DNA of 64,000 nucleotides from Ancylobacter moscoviensis (GCF_007559435.1 NZ_VMBP01000005.1:310001-374000); one strand, 5' to 3'; counted from the stretch's first letter, positions 20,233-29,073 are shown. The notes: generated by a model not told the origin, from the sequence alone. A program made the numbers and translations.

Positions 20233-21528
20233 TCACTCCGCCGCGATGCGCAGCGCCGGGGCGGGGCGTTCGACCGGCATGGAGGCCGCCACCTTCTCGG
20301 CGATGATCTGCGCGGTGGCGCAGGAGAGCGTCCAGCCCAGATGGCCGTGGCCGGTGTTGTAGAACACGCCCGGCCGGGCGCCGGCGGCGACGCGGGGCAT
20401 CATGTCGGGCATCATCGGCCGCAGGCCCGCCCACGGCACGGCGCGCTCGGTGGAGACGCCGGGGAACAGCTTGCGCACCCAGTCGGTCAGCGGGCGGATG
20501 CGGTCGGCGCGGATGTCGCGGTTCTCGCCGTTGAACTCGGCCGTGCCGGCGACGCGGAAGCGGTCCTTGCCAAGGCGCGAGGTGACGATCTTGGTCTTGT
20601 CGTCGAGCAGGCTGACCCACGGCGCCGCGTTCTGGCTCTGCTCGTCGTCGAGCATCACCGTGATCGAATAGCCCTTGACGGGATAGATGTTCACCCGGTC
20701 GCCGAGCTCCGCCGCGAGGGCGCGAGAGCCGATGCCGGCGCACACCACCACCGCGTCGAAGGCCAGCGTCTCGCGGCGCGGCGCGGCGTCCTCGGCGTCG
20801 GGGGCGAGCGTGAAGGCCACCTCGACGCCCGTGCCGTCCTTGCCCGTGCCGGTATGCGCCACGCGCTCGACGCTCGCCTCGTTGATGAAGCGCACGCCCT
20901 TCCGGCGGCACACTTCGGCGAGGCCGAAGGTGAACTTGTGGATGTCGCCGGTGGAATCGGAGGGGGTGAAGAAGCCGCCATAATAGCTGCCGTGCAGCGT
21001 CGGCTCGACGGCGCGGATCTCGGAGGGGGTGAGCGTGCGGCGCTCGAGGCCGCCCTGCGCGTAGAGCGCCGAGACCGACTGCGCGTGCTCGAAGCTCGCC
21101 TTGTCGCGGTAGATGTGCAGGATGCCGCGCGTCTCGTGGTTGAAGTCGATGCCTTCGCGCGCGGCGACCTCGAACATGTAGTTGCGCGCCTGGATGGCGA
21201 GGCGCGTGGTCTCGACCGTGTTCGCCTTGTAGTTCGGGATGTTGGCGAGGAACTCGGCCATCCAGGAATATTTGTGCCAGGAGGGCATGGGGTTCATCAG
21301 CAGCGGGGCGTCCGGCGTGAACATCCACTTGATGCCCTTCAGCACGGTCGCCCAGGAGTTCCACACTTCGGCATTGGAGGCCGAGAGCTGGCCGCCATTG
21401 GCGAAGGAGGTTTCCATCGCGGCATAGCGCTGGCGGTCGATGACGGTGACGTCGTAGCCCTTCTCGTTGAGGGCATAGGCGGTGGTTACGCCGGTGATTC
21501 CGGCACCGATAATGGCAATGCTGCGCAT
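20233..21528 (-). CDS. dadA: DadA-like D-amino acid dehydrogenase, riboswitch-controlled
   Basis: 431-residue DAO-fold flavoprotein. It begins with the FAD loop AIIGAGITGVTTAYALN, then METSFANGGQLSAS, and ends with the GHGHLGWTLSCATA segment, which are typical of DadA (D-amino acid:quinone oxidoreductase, usually membrane-associated). The 5' leader carries a tandem glycine riboswitch (21598-21819), so expression should respond to glycine. This makes glycine or a glycine-derived amine a plausible substrate, although classical DadA acts on D-alanine and other D-amino acids. The ATG at 21528 follows a GGGAGAG ribosome-binding site. The gene stands alone; an intrinsic terminator follows at 20129-20156. 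No alanine racemase lies beside it. Confidence 0.9.
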   Translation of the reverse strand: MRSIAIIGAGITGVTTAYALNEKGYDVTVIDRQRYAAMETSFANGGQLSASNAEVWNSWATVLKGIKWMFTPDAPLLMNPMPSWHKYSWMAEFLANIPNYKANTVETTRLAIQARNYMFEVAAREGIDFNHETRGILHIYRDKASFEHAQSVSALYAQGGLERRTLTPSEIRAVEPTLHGSYYGGFFTPSDSTGDIHKFTFGLAEVCRRKGVRFINEASVERVAHTGTGKDGTGVEVAFTLAPDAEDAAPRRETLAFDAVVVCAGIGSRALAAELGDRVNIYPVKGYSITVMLDDEQSQNAAPWVSLLDDKTKIVTSRLGKDRFRVAGTAEFNGENRDIRADRIRPLTDWVRKLFPGVSTERAVPWAGLRPMMPDMMPRVAAGARPGVFYNTGHGHLGWTLSCATAQIIAEKVAASMPVERPAPALRIAAE

Positions 21529-21597
21529 GGGGCTCTCCCGCGCTTGAGGACGACGAGGCTCGAACGGCGGCGTTTCCGCTTGGCGTTCCAGCCGGCT

Positions 21598-21819
21598 GTC
21601 CCCATCTGTCGCGGTTACCTGAGAGCTCGCCCCGAGACGGAACGGCGACGGCCGTCGCCTTCCCGGGCTTCCCCTTCGGTGGACGTCTTGCGCCTACGGA
21701 CCGGCACCGACGCCTCTCTCCAGATCGTCCTGACTATGCGGTCCCTGGTGCCTGAGAGTTTCCTGGGGGGTTGCTCCGTCGGCGCCGACACGTGTCCGGG
21801 AGGACTGTCGGTCTCTCCC
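21598..21819 (-). promoter_or_regulatory. Tandem glycine riboswitch upstream of dadA
   Basis: Read on the minus strand from 21819. The first aptamer opens with GGGAGAG and closes with CTCTCAGGCACCAGGGACCG (21758-21740). The second opens with GGAGAGAGGCG (21721-21711), contains CCACCGAAGGGGAAGCCC, and closes with CTCTCAGGTAACCGCGACAG and GGGGAC (21625-21598). These are the P1/P3 conserved elements of the glycine riboswitch, in the usual two-aptamer arrangement. About 70 bp separate the second aptamer from the dadA start and would hold the expression platform. Such tandem switches normally turn expression on when glycine rises. An AT-rich stretch (21821-21850) upstream is the likely promoter region. 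Confidence 0.93.
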
Positions 21820-21992
21820 GCATAATCATTAGCAGACGCCTATATGCATCGCACAAAAGCATGCCTCATTCAAGGGCAGAACGGCGGCGGCGGGTCGTTG
21901 AACGGTGGATTCCGCCAAAGGGTCTTGCGCCGTGTCCCGGATCGACGCTGCAGTTCGTCCGGTACCCGGCGCGAGACTCCCCGGCCGATCCC

Positions 21993-22856
21993 TCACACGC
22001 CCGCCGCGTCGAGCCCGAGGTCGAGAATCGGCGCGGAATGGGTGATCCAGCCGACGGAGATCAGGTCCACCCCGCTCGCCGCGATCGGGCCGACGGTCTC
22101 GCGCGAGACGCGGCCGGAGGCCTCGGTCAGCGCCCGCCCGCCGACCATGGCGACGGCGTCCTTCAGCGTCGGCGGGTCCATGTTGTCGAGCAGCACCGCG
22201 TCGACCCCTTCCGCCAGCGCCGCGTCGAGCTGGGCGAGCGTGTCGACCTCCACCTCGATCTTCACCATGTGCCCCGCATGCGCCTTGGCGGCGTGGATGG
22301 CCGGCACCACCCCGCCGGCGACGGCGATGTGGTTGTCCTTGATCAGCACCGCGTCGTCGAGGCCGAAGCGGTGGTTGGAGCCGCCGCCCGCCTTCACCGC
22401 GTGCTTCTCCAGCGCCCGCAGCCCCGGCGTGGTCTTGCGGGTGCAGACGATCTGCGCCTTGCCGTGCCGGCGGGCGATCTCGACCAGGCCGGCGGTCGCG
22501 GTGGCGATGCCCGACATGCGGCAGGCGATGTTCAGCGCCACCCGCTCGGCAGTGAGGATGGCACGCGCCGGGCCGTCCAGCCGCAGCACCACGTCGCCGG
22601 GCGCCACCCGCGCTCCGTCGCCGCGCTCCACCGTCACCTTCAGCGAGGGATCGACGAGTTCGAAGGCGATCACCGCCGCGTCGATGCCGGCGATCACGCC
22701 CGGCTGGCGCGAGGCGATCACCGCCTCGAAGCGGGCCCCGGCGGGGATGACGGCGTCGGTCGTCACGTCGCCGGCGCGGCCGAGGTCTTCCAGCAGCGCG
22801 GCGCGCACGACGGGTTCGATCAACAGGCGGGGCAGGGGGGAGAGGAAGGATGACAT
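21993..22856 (-). CDS. nadC: Quinolinate phosphoribosyltransferase (decarboxylating) NadC
   Basis: 287 residues from the ATG at 22856. Converts quinolinate and PRPP to nicotinate mononucleotide. Motifs: [14 protein letters not shown] near the start, the PRPP/quinolinate-binding [28 protein letters not shown] and [12 protein letters not shown] 12 bases upstream (22868) is an alternative start; neither has a strong ribosome-binding site. Last gene of nadABC; 151 bp separate it from nadB, and most of that gap is a REP-like element. Confidence 0.95.
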   Translation of the reverse strand: MSSFLSPLPRLLIEPVVRAALLEDLGRAGDVTTDAVIPAGARFEAVIASRQPGVIAGIDAAVIAFELVDPSLKVTVERGDGARVAPGDVVLRLDGPARAILTAERVALNIACRMSGIATATAGLVEIARRHGKAQIVCTRKTTPGLRALEKHAVKAGGGSNHRFGLDDAVLIKDNHIAVAGGVVPAIHAAKAHAGHMVKIEVEVDTLAQLDAALAEGVDAVLLDNMDPPTLKDAVAMVGGRALTEASGRVSRETVGPIAASGVDLISVGWITHSAPILDLGLDAAGV

Positions 22857-22887
22857 CGCTGGGCTCACTGCTGTCTTTCAATCCCTC

Positions 22888-22997
22888 GCGGCCGGGTCCG
22901 ACCCGGCCATCCGTTCGTCTGGATCTCCGGGGCGGGTTCCCGGGACGAGGGCAAGTTCCAAAGGTCGGTCATGGCTGGGCCGGGCCCGGGCATGACG
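22888..22997. repeat. REP-like element, copy 4
   Basis: Left part GCGGCCGGGTCC and GACCCGGCCATCCG (22888-22914), right part GGTCATGGCTGGGC and GCCCGGGCATGACG (22967-22997), with unrelated sequence between. It separates nadB from nadC inside the operon. Confidence 0.75.
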
Positions 22998-23007
22998 TCG
23001 TTCGGTT

Positions 23008-24540
23008 TCACGCCACCCGGCGCACGTCGCCGGCCTCGGGGCGGTCGAGCGTGGTTTCGGAATGGCGCGTCACTGCCGCCGGCGTGGGGTGGTCGGCGCG
23101 GAAATGCCCGCCCCGGCTCTCGATCCGCCGCAGCGCCGCCTCCGCCACCATGAGCGCGACCAGCGAGAGGTCGTCGCCGTTCGCATCGGCCAGGGCGCCG
23201 AGCCGGGCCGCCGCCGCCTCCAGCCCCGGCGCGTCCCGTACCACCCCGACCTTGAGGTCCATCAGCGTGCGGATCTCCGGGCGGGCCGGCGAGAGCGGGC
23301 GGATGGCGCCCCCTGGGCGGGGCGCCGGGGAGGCCGCGTCCTGTCCGGCAATGTCCTCGGCGATCCACGCGGCATAGGCGAGTGCCTCCAGCAGCGAGTT
23401 GCTGGCGAGCCGGTTGGCGCCGTGCAGCCCGGTGGAGGCCACCTCGCCGCAGGCCCACAGGCCCGGCACGCTGGCGCGTCCGGCGTCGTCCACCCGGATG
23501 CCGCCCATGTGGTAATGCGCCGCCGGCCGCACCGGGATCGGCGCGCGCGCCGGGTCGAGCCCGTTGGCGCGGCACAGCGCGACGACGCCGGGGAAGCGGC
23601 GCTCGACATCCTTCAGCCGCGCGTCGAGCATCACCGTCCGTCCCGCCGCCAGCTCGGCGAAGATGGCGCGGGCCACCACGTCGCGCGGCGCCAGCTCCTG
23701 GCCGGGCACCTCGGCCATGAAGCGCTCGCCGTGCTCGTTGACCAGCGTCGCGCCCTCGCCGCGCAGCGCCTCGGTGGCCAGCGGCATCGGCGCCGGACCG
23801 CCCGCGAGCGGGGCGCGTTGATCGCCGCTCACCGCCATGGCGGTCGGGTGGAACTGTACGAACTCCATGTCGCGCAGCGTCGCGCCGGCCCGTGCGGCGA
23901 GCGCGAGGCCCGAGCCGACCGCCCCGAGCGGGTTGGTGGTGGAGGCGTAGAGCCCGCCGAGCCCGCCGGTGGCCAGCACCACCGCGCGGGCGGGCAACGC
24001 CGCCACCCGGCCCTCGCGGTCGCGCGCGGCGACGCCGGCGACGCGGCCGTTCTCGTCGGTCAGCAGCTCGGTCGCCCGCCAGCCCTCCATCACTTGGATG
24101 GAGGGGCAGTCCCGCGCCGCCCGCGCCAGCGTCTCAAGCACCACGCGGCCGGTGCCGTCGCCCTCGGCATGGACGATGCGCCGGCGCGAATGCGCGGCTT
24201 CCAGCCCCAGCGCGAGGCTGCCATTGGCGTTGCGGTCGAAGGGCGTGCCGAGCGAGACCAGCCAGTCGATGGCGGTCGGCGCGGCGCCCGCCACGCGGCG
24301 CGCCACATGCGGCTCGGAGAGGCCCGCGCCGGCGGTCAGCGTGTCGATGGCGTGGAGATCCGGCCGGTCGTCCGGGCCGATGGCGGCGGCGATGCCGCCC
24401 TGCGCCCAGCCGGTGGCGGCCTCCGCGCCGAGCGGCGAGGCGACGATCAGCGTCACCGGCGCCGGCGCGAGGCGCAGCGCGGTGGCGAGGCCGGCGACCC
24501 CGCCGCCGACCACGACGATGTTCTGCGGCGAATGGCTCAA
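23008..24540 (-). CDS. nadB: L-aspartate oxidase NadB
   Basis: 510-residue FAD enzyme that oxidises L-aspartate to iminoaspartate, the first step of de novo NAD synthesis. Motifs: VVVGGGVAGLATALRL at the N-terminus, GWAQGGIAAAI, FVQFHPTAM, the active-site region with EHGERFMAE and HYHMGGIRVD, and LASNSLLEAL. The C-terminal helical domain (about residues 400-510) is complete. Only 24 bp separate it from nadA upstream. Iminoaspartate is passed to NadA. Confidence 0.97.
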   Translation of the reverse strand: MSHSPQNIVVVGGGVAGLATALRLAPAPVTLIVASPLGAEAATGWAQGGIAAAIGPDDRPDLHAIDTLTAGAGLSEPHVARRVAGAAPTAIDWLVSLGTPFDRNANGSLALGLEAAHSRRRIVHAEGDGTGRVVLETLARAARDCPSIQVMEGWRATELLTDENGRVAGVAARDREGRVAALPARAVVLATGGLGGLYASTTNPLGAVGSGLALAARAGATLRDMEFVQFHPTAMAVSGDQRAPLAGGPAPMPLATEALRGEGATLVNEHGERFMAEVPGQELAPRDVVARAIFAELAAGRTVMLDARLKDVERRFPGVVALCRANGLDPARAPIPVRPAAHYHMGGIRVDDAGRASVPGLWACGEVASTGLHGANRLASNSLLEALAYAAWIAEDIAGQDAASPAPRPGGAIRPLSPARPEIRTLMDLKVGVVRDAPGLEAAAARLGALADANGDDLSLVALMVAEAALRRIESRGGHFRADHPTPAAVTRHSETTLDRPEAGDVRRVA

Positions 24541-24564
24541 CGCGAAGATCCTCGGTAAGCGTCC

Positions 24565-25635
24565 TCAGCGGATGGCGAGCATGCGCTCGACGGCGAGGCG
24601 GGCGCGGTCGGCGATCGCCGGGTCGATCTCGACCGGCGTCGTCATTGTCTCCAGCGCCCGGCGGATGTTCGGCAGGGTGATCCGGCGCATGTGCGGGCAC
24701 AGGTTGCACGGCCGCACGAACTCCACCTCCGGGTGGCTCACCGCCACGTTGTCGGCCATGGAGCATTCGGTGATCAGCACCACGCGCGCCGGCTTGTGGT
24801 CGCCGACATAGTCGGCCATGGCGGCAGTGGAGCCGGCGAAGTCGGCCTCCGCCACCACTTCCGGCGGGCATTCGGGATGCGCCAGCACCACCACGCCGGG
24901 ATGGTTCTCGCGCAGGTCGCGTATGTCGCTCGGGGTGAAGCGCTCATGCACCTCGCAATGGCCCTTCCAGGCGATCAGCTCGATCTCCGGCACTTCCTTC
25001 TGCACGTTCTGGGCGAGGTATTCGTCCGGCAGCATGAGGATGCGGTTGACGCCCCATTCCTTCGCCACCGCGCGCACCACCTTCACGGCGTTGCCGGAGG
25101 TGCAGCAATAGTCGCTCTCCGCCTTCACCTCGGCGGAGGTGTTTACATAGGTGACGACCGGCACGCCGGGGTAATGCTGGCGCAGCAGGCGGATGTCGGC
25201 GGCGGTGATGGACTCGGCCAGCGAGCAGCCCGCGCCCATGTCCGGCATCAGCACGGTCTTGGAAGGGTTCAGCAGCTTGGCGGTCTCGGCCATGAAGTGC
25301 ACGCCGGCCATGACGATGATGTCGGCGTCGACCGTCACCGCCTCGCGGGCCAGCGCGAGGCTGTCGCCGACGATGTCGGCCACCGTGTTGAAGATTTCCG
25401 GCGCCTGGTAGTTGTGGCCGAGCACCACGGCGTTCTTCTCGCGCTTCAGCCGTTCGATGGCCTCGACGTCGCGCACGATCAACGGCCACTCGGCCGGCGT
25501 CACATGCTTGGAGACGCGGGCATAGAGATGCGCCAGCGGCACCGCCGGGGTGGCGGCGGGAACGCTGTCGGGCGTGAAGGCGGGCGCGAAGCCCTCGGCG
25601 GTTTCCGTGCGGGCGGCGACGTTGACATCCAGCAT
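24565..25635 (-). CDS. nadA: Quinolinate synthase NadA
   Basis: 356 residues. Condenses iminoaspartate with dihydroxyacetone phosphate to quinolinate on a [4Fe-4S] cluster. Conserved segments with candidate cluster cysteines are GAGCSLAESI, CCTSGNAV, HPECPPEV and the C-terminal CNLCPHMRRI; GHNYQAPEI near residue 75 is also diagnostic. First gene of nadABC, with two NadQ-like operators 14-95 bp upstream of its ATG at 25635. The initial 35 or so residues before SKHVTPAEW are poorly conserved. Confidence 0.97.
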   Translation of the reverse strand: MLDVNVAARTETAEGFAPAFTPDSVPAATPAVPLAHLYARVSKHVTPAEWPLIVRDVEAIERLKREKNAVVLGHNYQAPEIFNTVADIVGDSLALAREAVTVDADIIVMAGVHFMAETAKLLNPSKTVLMPDMGAGCSLAESITAADIRLLRQHYPGVPVVTYVNTSAEVKAESDYCCTSGNAVKVVRAVAKEWGVNRILMLPDEYLAQNVQKEVPEIELIAWKGHCEVHERFTPSDIRDLRENHPGVVVLAHPECPPEVVAEADFAGSTAAMADYVGDHKPARVVLITECSMADNVAVSHPEVEFVRPCNLCPHMRRITLPNIRRALETMTTPVEIDPAIADRARLAVERMLAIR

Positions 25636-25648
25636 CGCGTCCTCCCCT

Positions 25649-25667
25649 TATGCTCGTTTTGAGTATA
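25649..25667. promoter_or_regulatory. Candidate NadQ operator 1 (proximal, nadA)
   Basis: TATGCTCGTTTTGAGTATA, an imperfect palindrome with arms TATGCTC and GAGTATA. It lies 14 bp upstream of the nadA start, so a bound regulator would block transcription. It matches copy 2 at 25712 in the outer 6-7 bases on each side. Confidence 0.75.
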
Positions 25668-25711
25668 TCTAGGGCCAAAGAAGACCGGGCCCAAAGCCCG
25701 GCGATTGAGCT

Positions 25712-25730
25712 TATGCTAGGACTGAGTATA
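25712..25730. promoter_or_regulatory. Candidate NadQ operator 2 (distal)
   Basis: TATGCTAGGACTGAGTATA, same outer arms as copy 1 and in the same orientation, exactly 63 bp away (about six helical turns). Two similar sites on one face of the DNA suggest cooperative binding. Confidence 0.7.
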
Positions 25731-25827
25731 AGTCGCTGTCAACAGTCCGTCACAAATCGGGTCATTGGCTTTTTTGCGTAGCGGGCCCGCCGGCCCGCGG
25801 GGGAATTTCGACGTTGGAGTTTCGAGC

Positions 25828-26256
25828 ATGACGTTGACGATCGGGCCGGCCGCCGAGGCGGATGAGCGGGCGGTGGTCTATCTCTGGCGGGCCTGCGGGC
25901 TCACCGTGCCCTACAATGATCCGGCGACGGATTTCCGCTTCGCGCGCGGCGGCGCCAGCTCCGAAGTGCTGGTGGCGCGCCTCGAATGCGGCCGCGTCTG
26001 CGCCACCGCGATGGTCGGCCATGACGGGCACCGTGGCTGGCTCTACTACGTCGCGGTCGATCCCATGCTCCAGCGCCAGGGCGTCGGCGCGGAGATCGTC
26101 GGCGCGGCCGAGGCGTGGCTGAAGGCGCGCGGCGTGGTCAAGGCGCAGCTTCTGGTGCGCGAGACCAACACGGCCGTGGTCGCCTTCTACGAGAAGCTCG
26201 GCTTCGAGGTCGCCCCGCGCGTGGTCATGGCGAAATGGATCGACGGGCGGGATTAG
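25828..26256 (+). CDS. GNAT-family N-acetyltransferase (YpeA-like)
   Basis: 142 residues from ATG 25828, preceded by GGAG. The acetyl-CoA loop is in the segment LQRQGVGAEIVGAAE and the C-terminal VAFYEKLGFEV is typical of the YpeA-type GNAT proteins. The substrate (a small amine or protein N-terminus) is not known. An upstream extension of the frame by 21 codons runs into the nadA operator region and is rejected. The stop codon abuts the stop of the convergent nadQ gene with no intervening base. Confidence 0.85.
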   Translation: MTLTIGPAAEADERAVVYLWRACGLTVPYNDPATDFRFARGGASSEVLVARLECGRVCATAMVGHDGHRGWLYYVAVDPMLQRQGVGAEIVGAAEAWLKARGVVKAQLLVRETNTAVVAFYEKLGFEVAPRVVMAKWIDGRD

Positions 26257-27255
26257 TCACCGCCGCCCGAAGCCGCCCGGCAGGCGCACGCCGGGGGCGG
26301 GGCGCTCCAGCAGCACCTCGCGGCGGAAGCGCACCAGCCGCGCCGGCCGCCCGCCGGTCTCGGCCGTGGTCTCGCCGGTCTCCTCGACGAGGCGCTGCTG
26401 CTCGATCAGCCGGCGGAAATTCTGCTTGTGCAGCCGGATGCCCGACAGCGCCTCCACCGCGCGCTGGAGCTGGCCGAGGGTGAAGCTCGGCGGCATCAGC
26501 TCGAACACCACCGGGCGGTATTTGATCTTGCCGCGCAGCCGCGCGATGGCGAGCGCCAGCATGCGGCGGTGGTCCTCGCGCATCTCCGAGCCGGAAGGGC
26601 CAGGGGCGGCGCGTTCCGAGCCGCGCTCGCGCAGCGCCTCGCCGACCAGCCCCGCCTCGTAGAGCAGCTCGTAGCGCTCCAGCACGCGCTCCTCGTTCCA
26701 GCCCGCCTCGCTGCCGCCGGCCGTGCCGCCGAAGCACAGCGCGACACGCTCGGCGCGCATCTCGCCCATGCGCGAGCTCGCCGCCCCGGCCGCCCAGGCG
26801 CGCAGCCCGTGGTCGAGGCTGTCGAGCACGGCCGGGCGCCCGTCGCGCCAGTCCTCCCAGGGGAAGTAGCGGTACCAGCTCTGCCACGCCGCGTCGGTGT
26901 CGCCGGCCGGGCGCGCCTCGCGCACCAAAGCGAGATAGGCGAGGGAGAGGGAGCGCGCGCCGTCCTCGCCGCGGTCGCGGTCGCCGAAGGTGTAGAGCTG
27001 CTCGACATGGCCGAGCTCCTGCAGCGTCTGCCGCTCCACCCAGGTGCGCAGGCCCACCTCCAGCGTGCGGTGGCCGCGCTCCAGCGGGCCGGAGGGCAGC
27101 GAGTCGCGCCCGTCCTCGTGCCGGAGGGTCAGCACCTTCGGATCGTCGCCGGTCACCGCGACGATCACCGCCGACAGGCCGATGGCCAGTCCCGGCTCGG
27201 GCGCGTCCGGCCGGTCGGCCTCGGGGGTCGGATGGGTGAGCGGCGTCGCGGGCAT
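26257..27255 (-). CDS. nadQ: NadQ-type regulator: degenerate Nudix domain plus C-terminal winged helix
   Basis: 332 residues from ATG 27255 (another ATG at 27330 gives an N-terminal extension). An N-terminal Nudix-like domain (about residues 25-170) has GPLERGHRTLEVGLRTWVE in place of the catalytic REUXEEXGU box, so it should bind but not hydrolyse a nucleotide. A C-terminal part (about residues 230-310) with SFTLGQLQRAVEALSG and KQNFRRLIEQQRLVEE resembles the winged-helix region of the COG4111 regulators. This family was predicted from comparative genomics to control NAD synthesis in alphaproteobacteria, and nadABC with matching operators lies about 1 kb away. It probably senses an NAD-related metabolite. 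Confidence 0.82.
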   Translation of the reverse strand: MPATPLTHPTPEADRPDAPEPGLAIGLSAVIVAVTGDDPKVLTLRHEDGRDSLPSGPLERGHRTLEVGLRTWVERQTLQELGHVEQLYTFGDRDRGEDGARSLSLAYLALVREARPAGDTDAAWQSWYRYFPWEDWRDGRPAVLDSLDHGLRAWAAGAASSRMGEMRAERVALCFGGTAGGSEAGWNEERVLERYELLYEAGLVGEALRERGSERAAPGPSGSEMREDHRRMLALAIARLRGKIKYRPVVFELMPPSFTLGQLQRAVEALSGIRLHKQNFRRLIEQQRLVEETGETTAETGGRPARLVRFRREVLLERPAPGVRLPGGFGRR

Positions 27256-27402
27256 TCGGGCTCGGGCGGCAGTCTCTGGATCGCAGGTCGTCGGGGGCGG
27301 GGCGCATAGCGCCGTGACGAAGGATAGCATGCCTGCGCACGGACTGCTTGCGCCGGGCACGCGGGAATGGCAATCCGCCTGAGGATGAAATGGAGGCGCG
27401 CG

Positions 27403-28239
27403 ATGAGCGGCAAGGTGGTTCTTCCCGGCGGTGAAAAGGTTCCGGCCCTCGGCATCGGCACCTGGATGATGGGCGAGCGCGCCGCGGCGCGGAAGGAGGA
27501 GGCGGAATCGGTGCGGCTCGGCATCGAGCTCGGCCTTACCCTCGTCGACACCGCGGAGATGTATGGCGACGGCGCCTGCGAGACCTTCCTCGGCGAGGCG
27601 CTCGCCGGCCTGCGCGAGAAGGTGTTCCTCGTCTCCAAGGTCTATCCGCAGAACGCCAGCCGCGCCGGGGTCGTCGCCGCCTGCGAGCGCAGCCTCAAGC
27701 GGCTGAAGACCGACCGGCTCGACCTCTACCTGCTCCACTGGCGCGGCGGCGTCCCGCTGGAGGAGACCATCATCGGCTTCGAGCACCTGAAGACCCAGGG
27801 CAAGATCCGCCACTGGGGCGTGTCGAACCTCGACACCGACGACATGAACGAGCTGTACGAGACCCCCGGCGGCGAGGGCTGCGCGGTCAATCAGGTGCTC
27901 TACAACCTGACCCGGCGCGGCCCGGAATACGATCTCCTGCCCTGGCTGGAGGAGCACGAGATGCCGCTGATGGCCTACAGCCCGATCGAGCAGGGCCGCA
28001 TCAGGACCTCCGGCGTGCTCGCCGAGATCGCCGCCAAGCACAAGGCCAAGCCCTTCCAGGTCGCGCTCGCCTGGGTGCTGCGCAACCCGAACAACATCGT
28101 CATCCCCAAGGCCTCGCGCCCCGAGCACATGCGCGAGAATGCCGGCGCGCGCGACATCAGGCTCGACGGCGAAGACCTCGCCGCCCTTGATGCCGCCTTC
28201 CCGCCGCCGACCCGCAAGCGCGCGCTGGAAATGCTGTGA
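27403..28239 (+). CDS. Aldo/keto reductase
   Basis: 278 residues, a soluble NADPH-dependent (alpha/beta)8 barrel enzyme. The catalytic tetrad is complete: D49 and Y54 (VDTAEMYGDG), K79 (LVSKVYP), H112 (LLHWRG). The C-terminal cofactor segment VIPKASRPEHMREN is present. ATG 27403 follows GGAGG with normal spacing; a 12-codon extension upstream is not supported. Physiological substrate unknown. It is divergent from nadQ. Confidence 0.92.
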   Translation: MSGKVVLPGGEKVPALGIGTWMMGERAAARKEEAESVRLGIELGLTLVDTAEMYGDGACETFLGEALAGLREKVFLVSKVYPQNASRAGVVAACERSLKRLKTDRLDLYLLHWRGGVPLEETIIGFEHLKTQGKIRHWGVSNLDTDDMNELYETPGGEGCAVNQVLYNLTRRGPEYDLLPWLEEHEMPLMAYSPIEQGRIRTSGVLAEIAAKHKAKPFQVALAWVLRNPNNIVIPKASRPEHMRENAGARDIRLDGEDLAALDAAFPPPTRKRALEML

Positions 28240-28273
28240 GCAACTCTCGCATCGGCGCTCCCGACGAGAACGC

Positions 28274-28358
28274 CGTCATCCCCGGGCTTGACCCGGGGAT
28301 CCACGCCTTCCTCGGCTGCCGACGGACGTGGATGGCCGGATCGAGTCCGGCCATGACG
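28274..28358. repeat. REP-like element, copy 5
   Basis: Both halves well preserved: CGTCATCCCCGGG, CTTGAC, CCGGGGATCCACG (28274-28305) and, inverted, CGTGGATGGCCGG to CCGGCCATGACG (28327-28358). It lies between the aldo/keto reductase and bioM. Confidence 0.85.
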
Positions 28359-28377
28359 TTGTGACAGGGGTGGCCGC

Positions 28378-29073
28378 ATGAGCGACGCCTCCCTCCTCCT
28401 CGACAACGTCACCCTCGCGCGCGGCGGGCGCACCGTGCTCGACGGCGTGTCGCTGGAGCTGCCCGAGCGGCGCGTCGGCCTCATCGGCAACAACGGCTCC
28501 GGCAAGAGCTCGCTGGTGCGCCTGCTCAACGGCCTGCTCACCGCCGATGCCGGCCGCGTCGTCGTCCACGGCCTCGACGCGAAGGAGCAGGCAGCCGAGC
28601 TGCCGCGCAAGGTCGGCTTCATCTTCCAGAACCCCGACCACCAGATCATCTTCCCCACCGTCGCCGAGGAGATCGCCTTCAGCCTGGAGCAGGCCGGCCT
28701 GCCGCGCCGCGAAGCCGCCAGGGAGGCCGTTCCCGCGCTTGCCCGCTTCGGCCGCGAGCATTGGGCGGAGCGGCCGGTGCACGCGCTCTCCGAGGGCGAG
28801 AAGCAGTTCCTGTGCATCATCGCCGTGCTGGTGATGGAGCCGGCGGTGATCGTGCTGGACGAGCCCTTCTCCAGCCTCGACCTGCCCACCCGCCGCCGGC
28901 TGGAGGCGCTCATCGCCGGCCTGCCGCAGCAGGTCGTCCTCGTCGCCCATGAACTCGACGCCTTCGCCGCCTATGAGCGGGTCGTCTGGCTGCACGAGGG
29001 CAGGGTGGCGATGGACGGGGCGCCCGCCGAGGTCGTCGCCGCCTACCGCGTCTTCGCGGAATCGCTCGGATGA
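28378..29073 (+). CDS. bioM: Biotin ECF transporter ATPase BioM
   Basis: 231-residue ATPase of an energy-coupling-factor transporter. Walker A is GNNGSGKSS, the Q-loop FIFQNPDHQI, Walker B VIVLDEPFSS and the H-loop VLVAHELD. The signature is ALSEGEKQF, a variant of LSGGQ. It powers biotin import together with BioN and BioY, encoded immediately downstream with overlapping or close junctions. Confidence 0.95.
   Translation: MSDASLLLDNVTLARGGRTVLDGVSLELPERRVGLIGNNGSGKSSLVRLLNGLLTADAGRVVVHGLDAKEQAAELPRKVGFIFQNPDHQIIFPTVAEEIAFSLEQAGLPRREAAREAVPALARFGREHWAERPVHALSEGEKQFLCIIAVLVMEPAVIVLDEPFSSLDLPTRRRLEALIAGLPQQVVLVAHELDAFAAYERVVWLHEGRVAMDGAPAEVVAAYRVFAESLG

Noticed and set aside
22856..22868. GTG at 22868 as nadC start
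   Set aside because: It is not excluded, but neither start has a good ribosome-binding site and the ATG at 22856 is the simpler choice.
28276..28995. Minus-strand frame across the REP-like element and bioM
   Set aside because: It begins opposite bioM and ends in a palindrome; composition is typical of a shadow frame.
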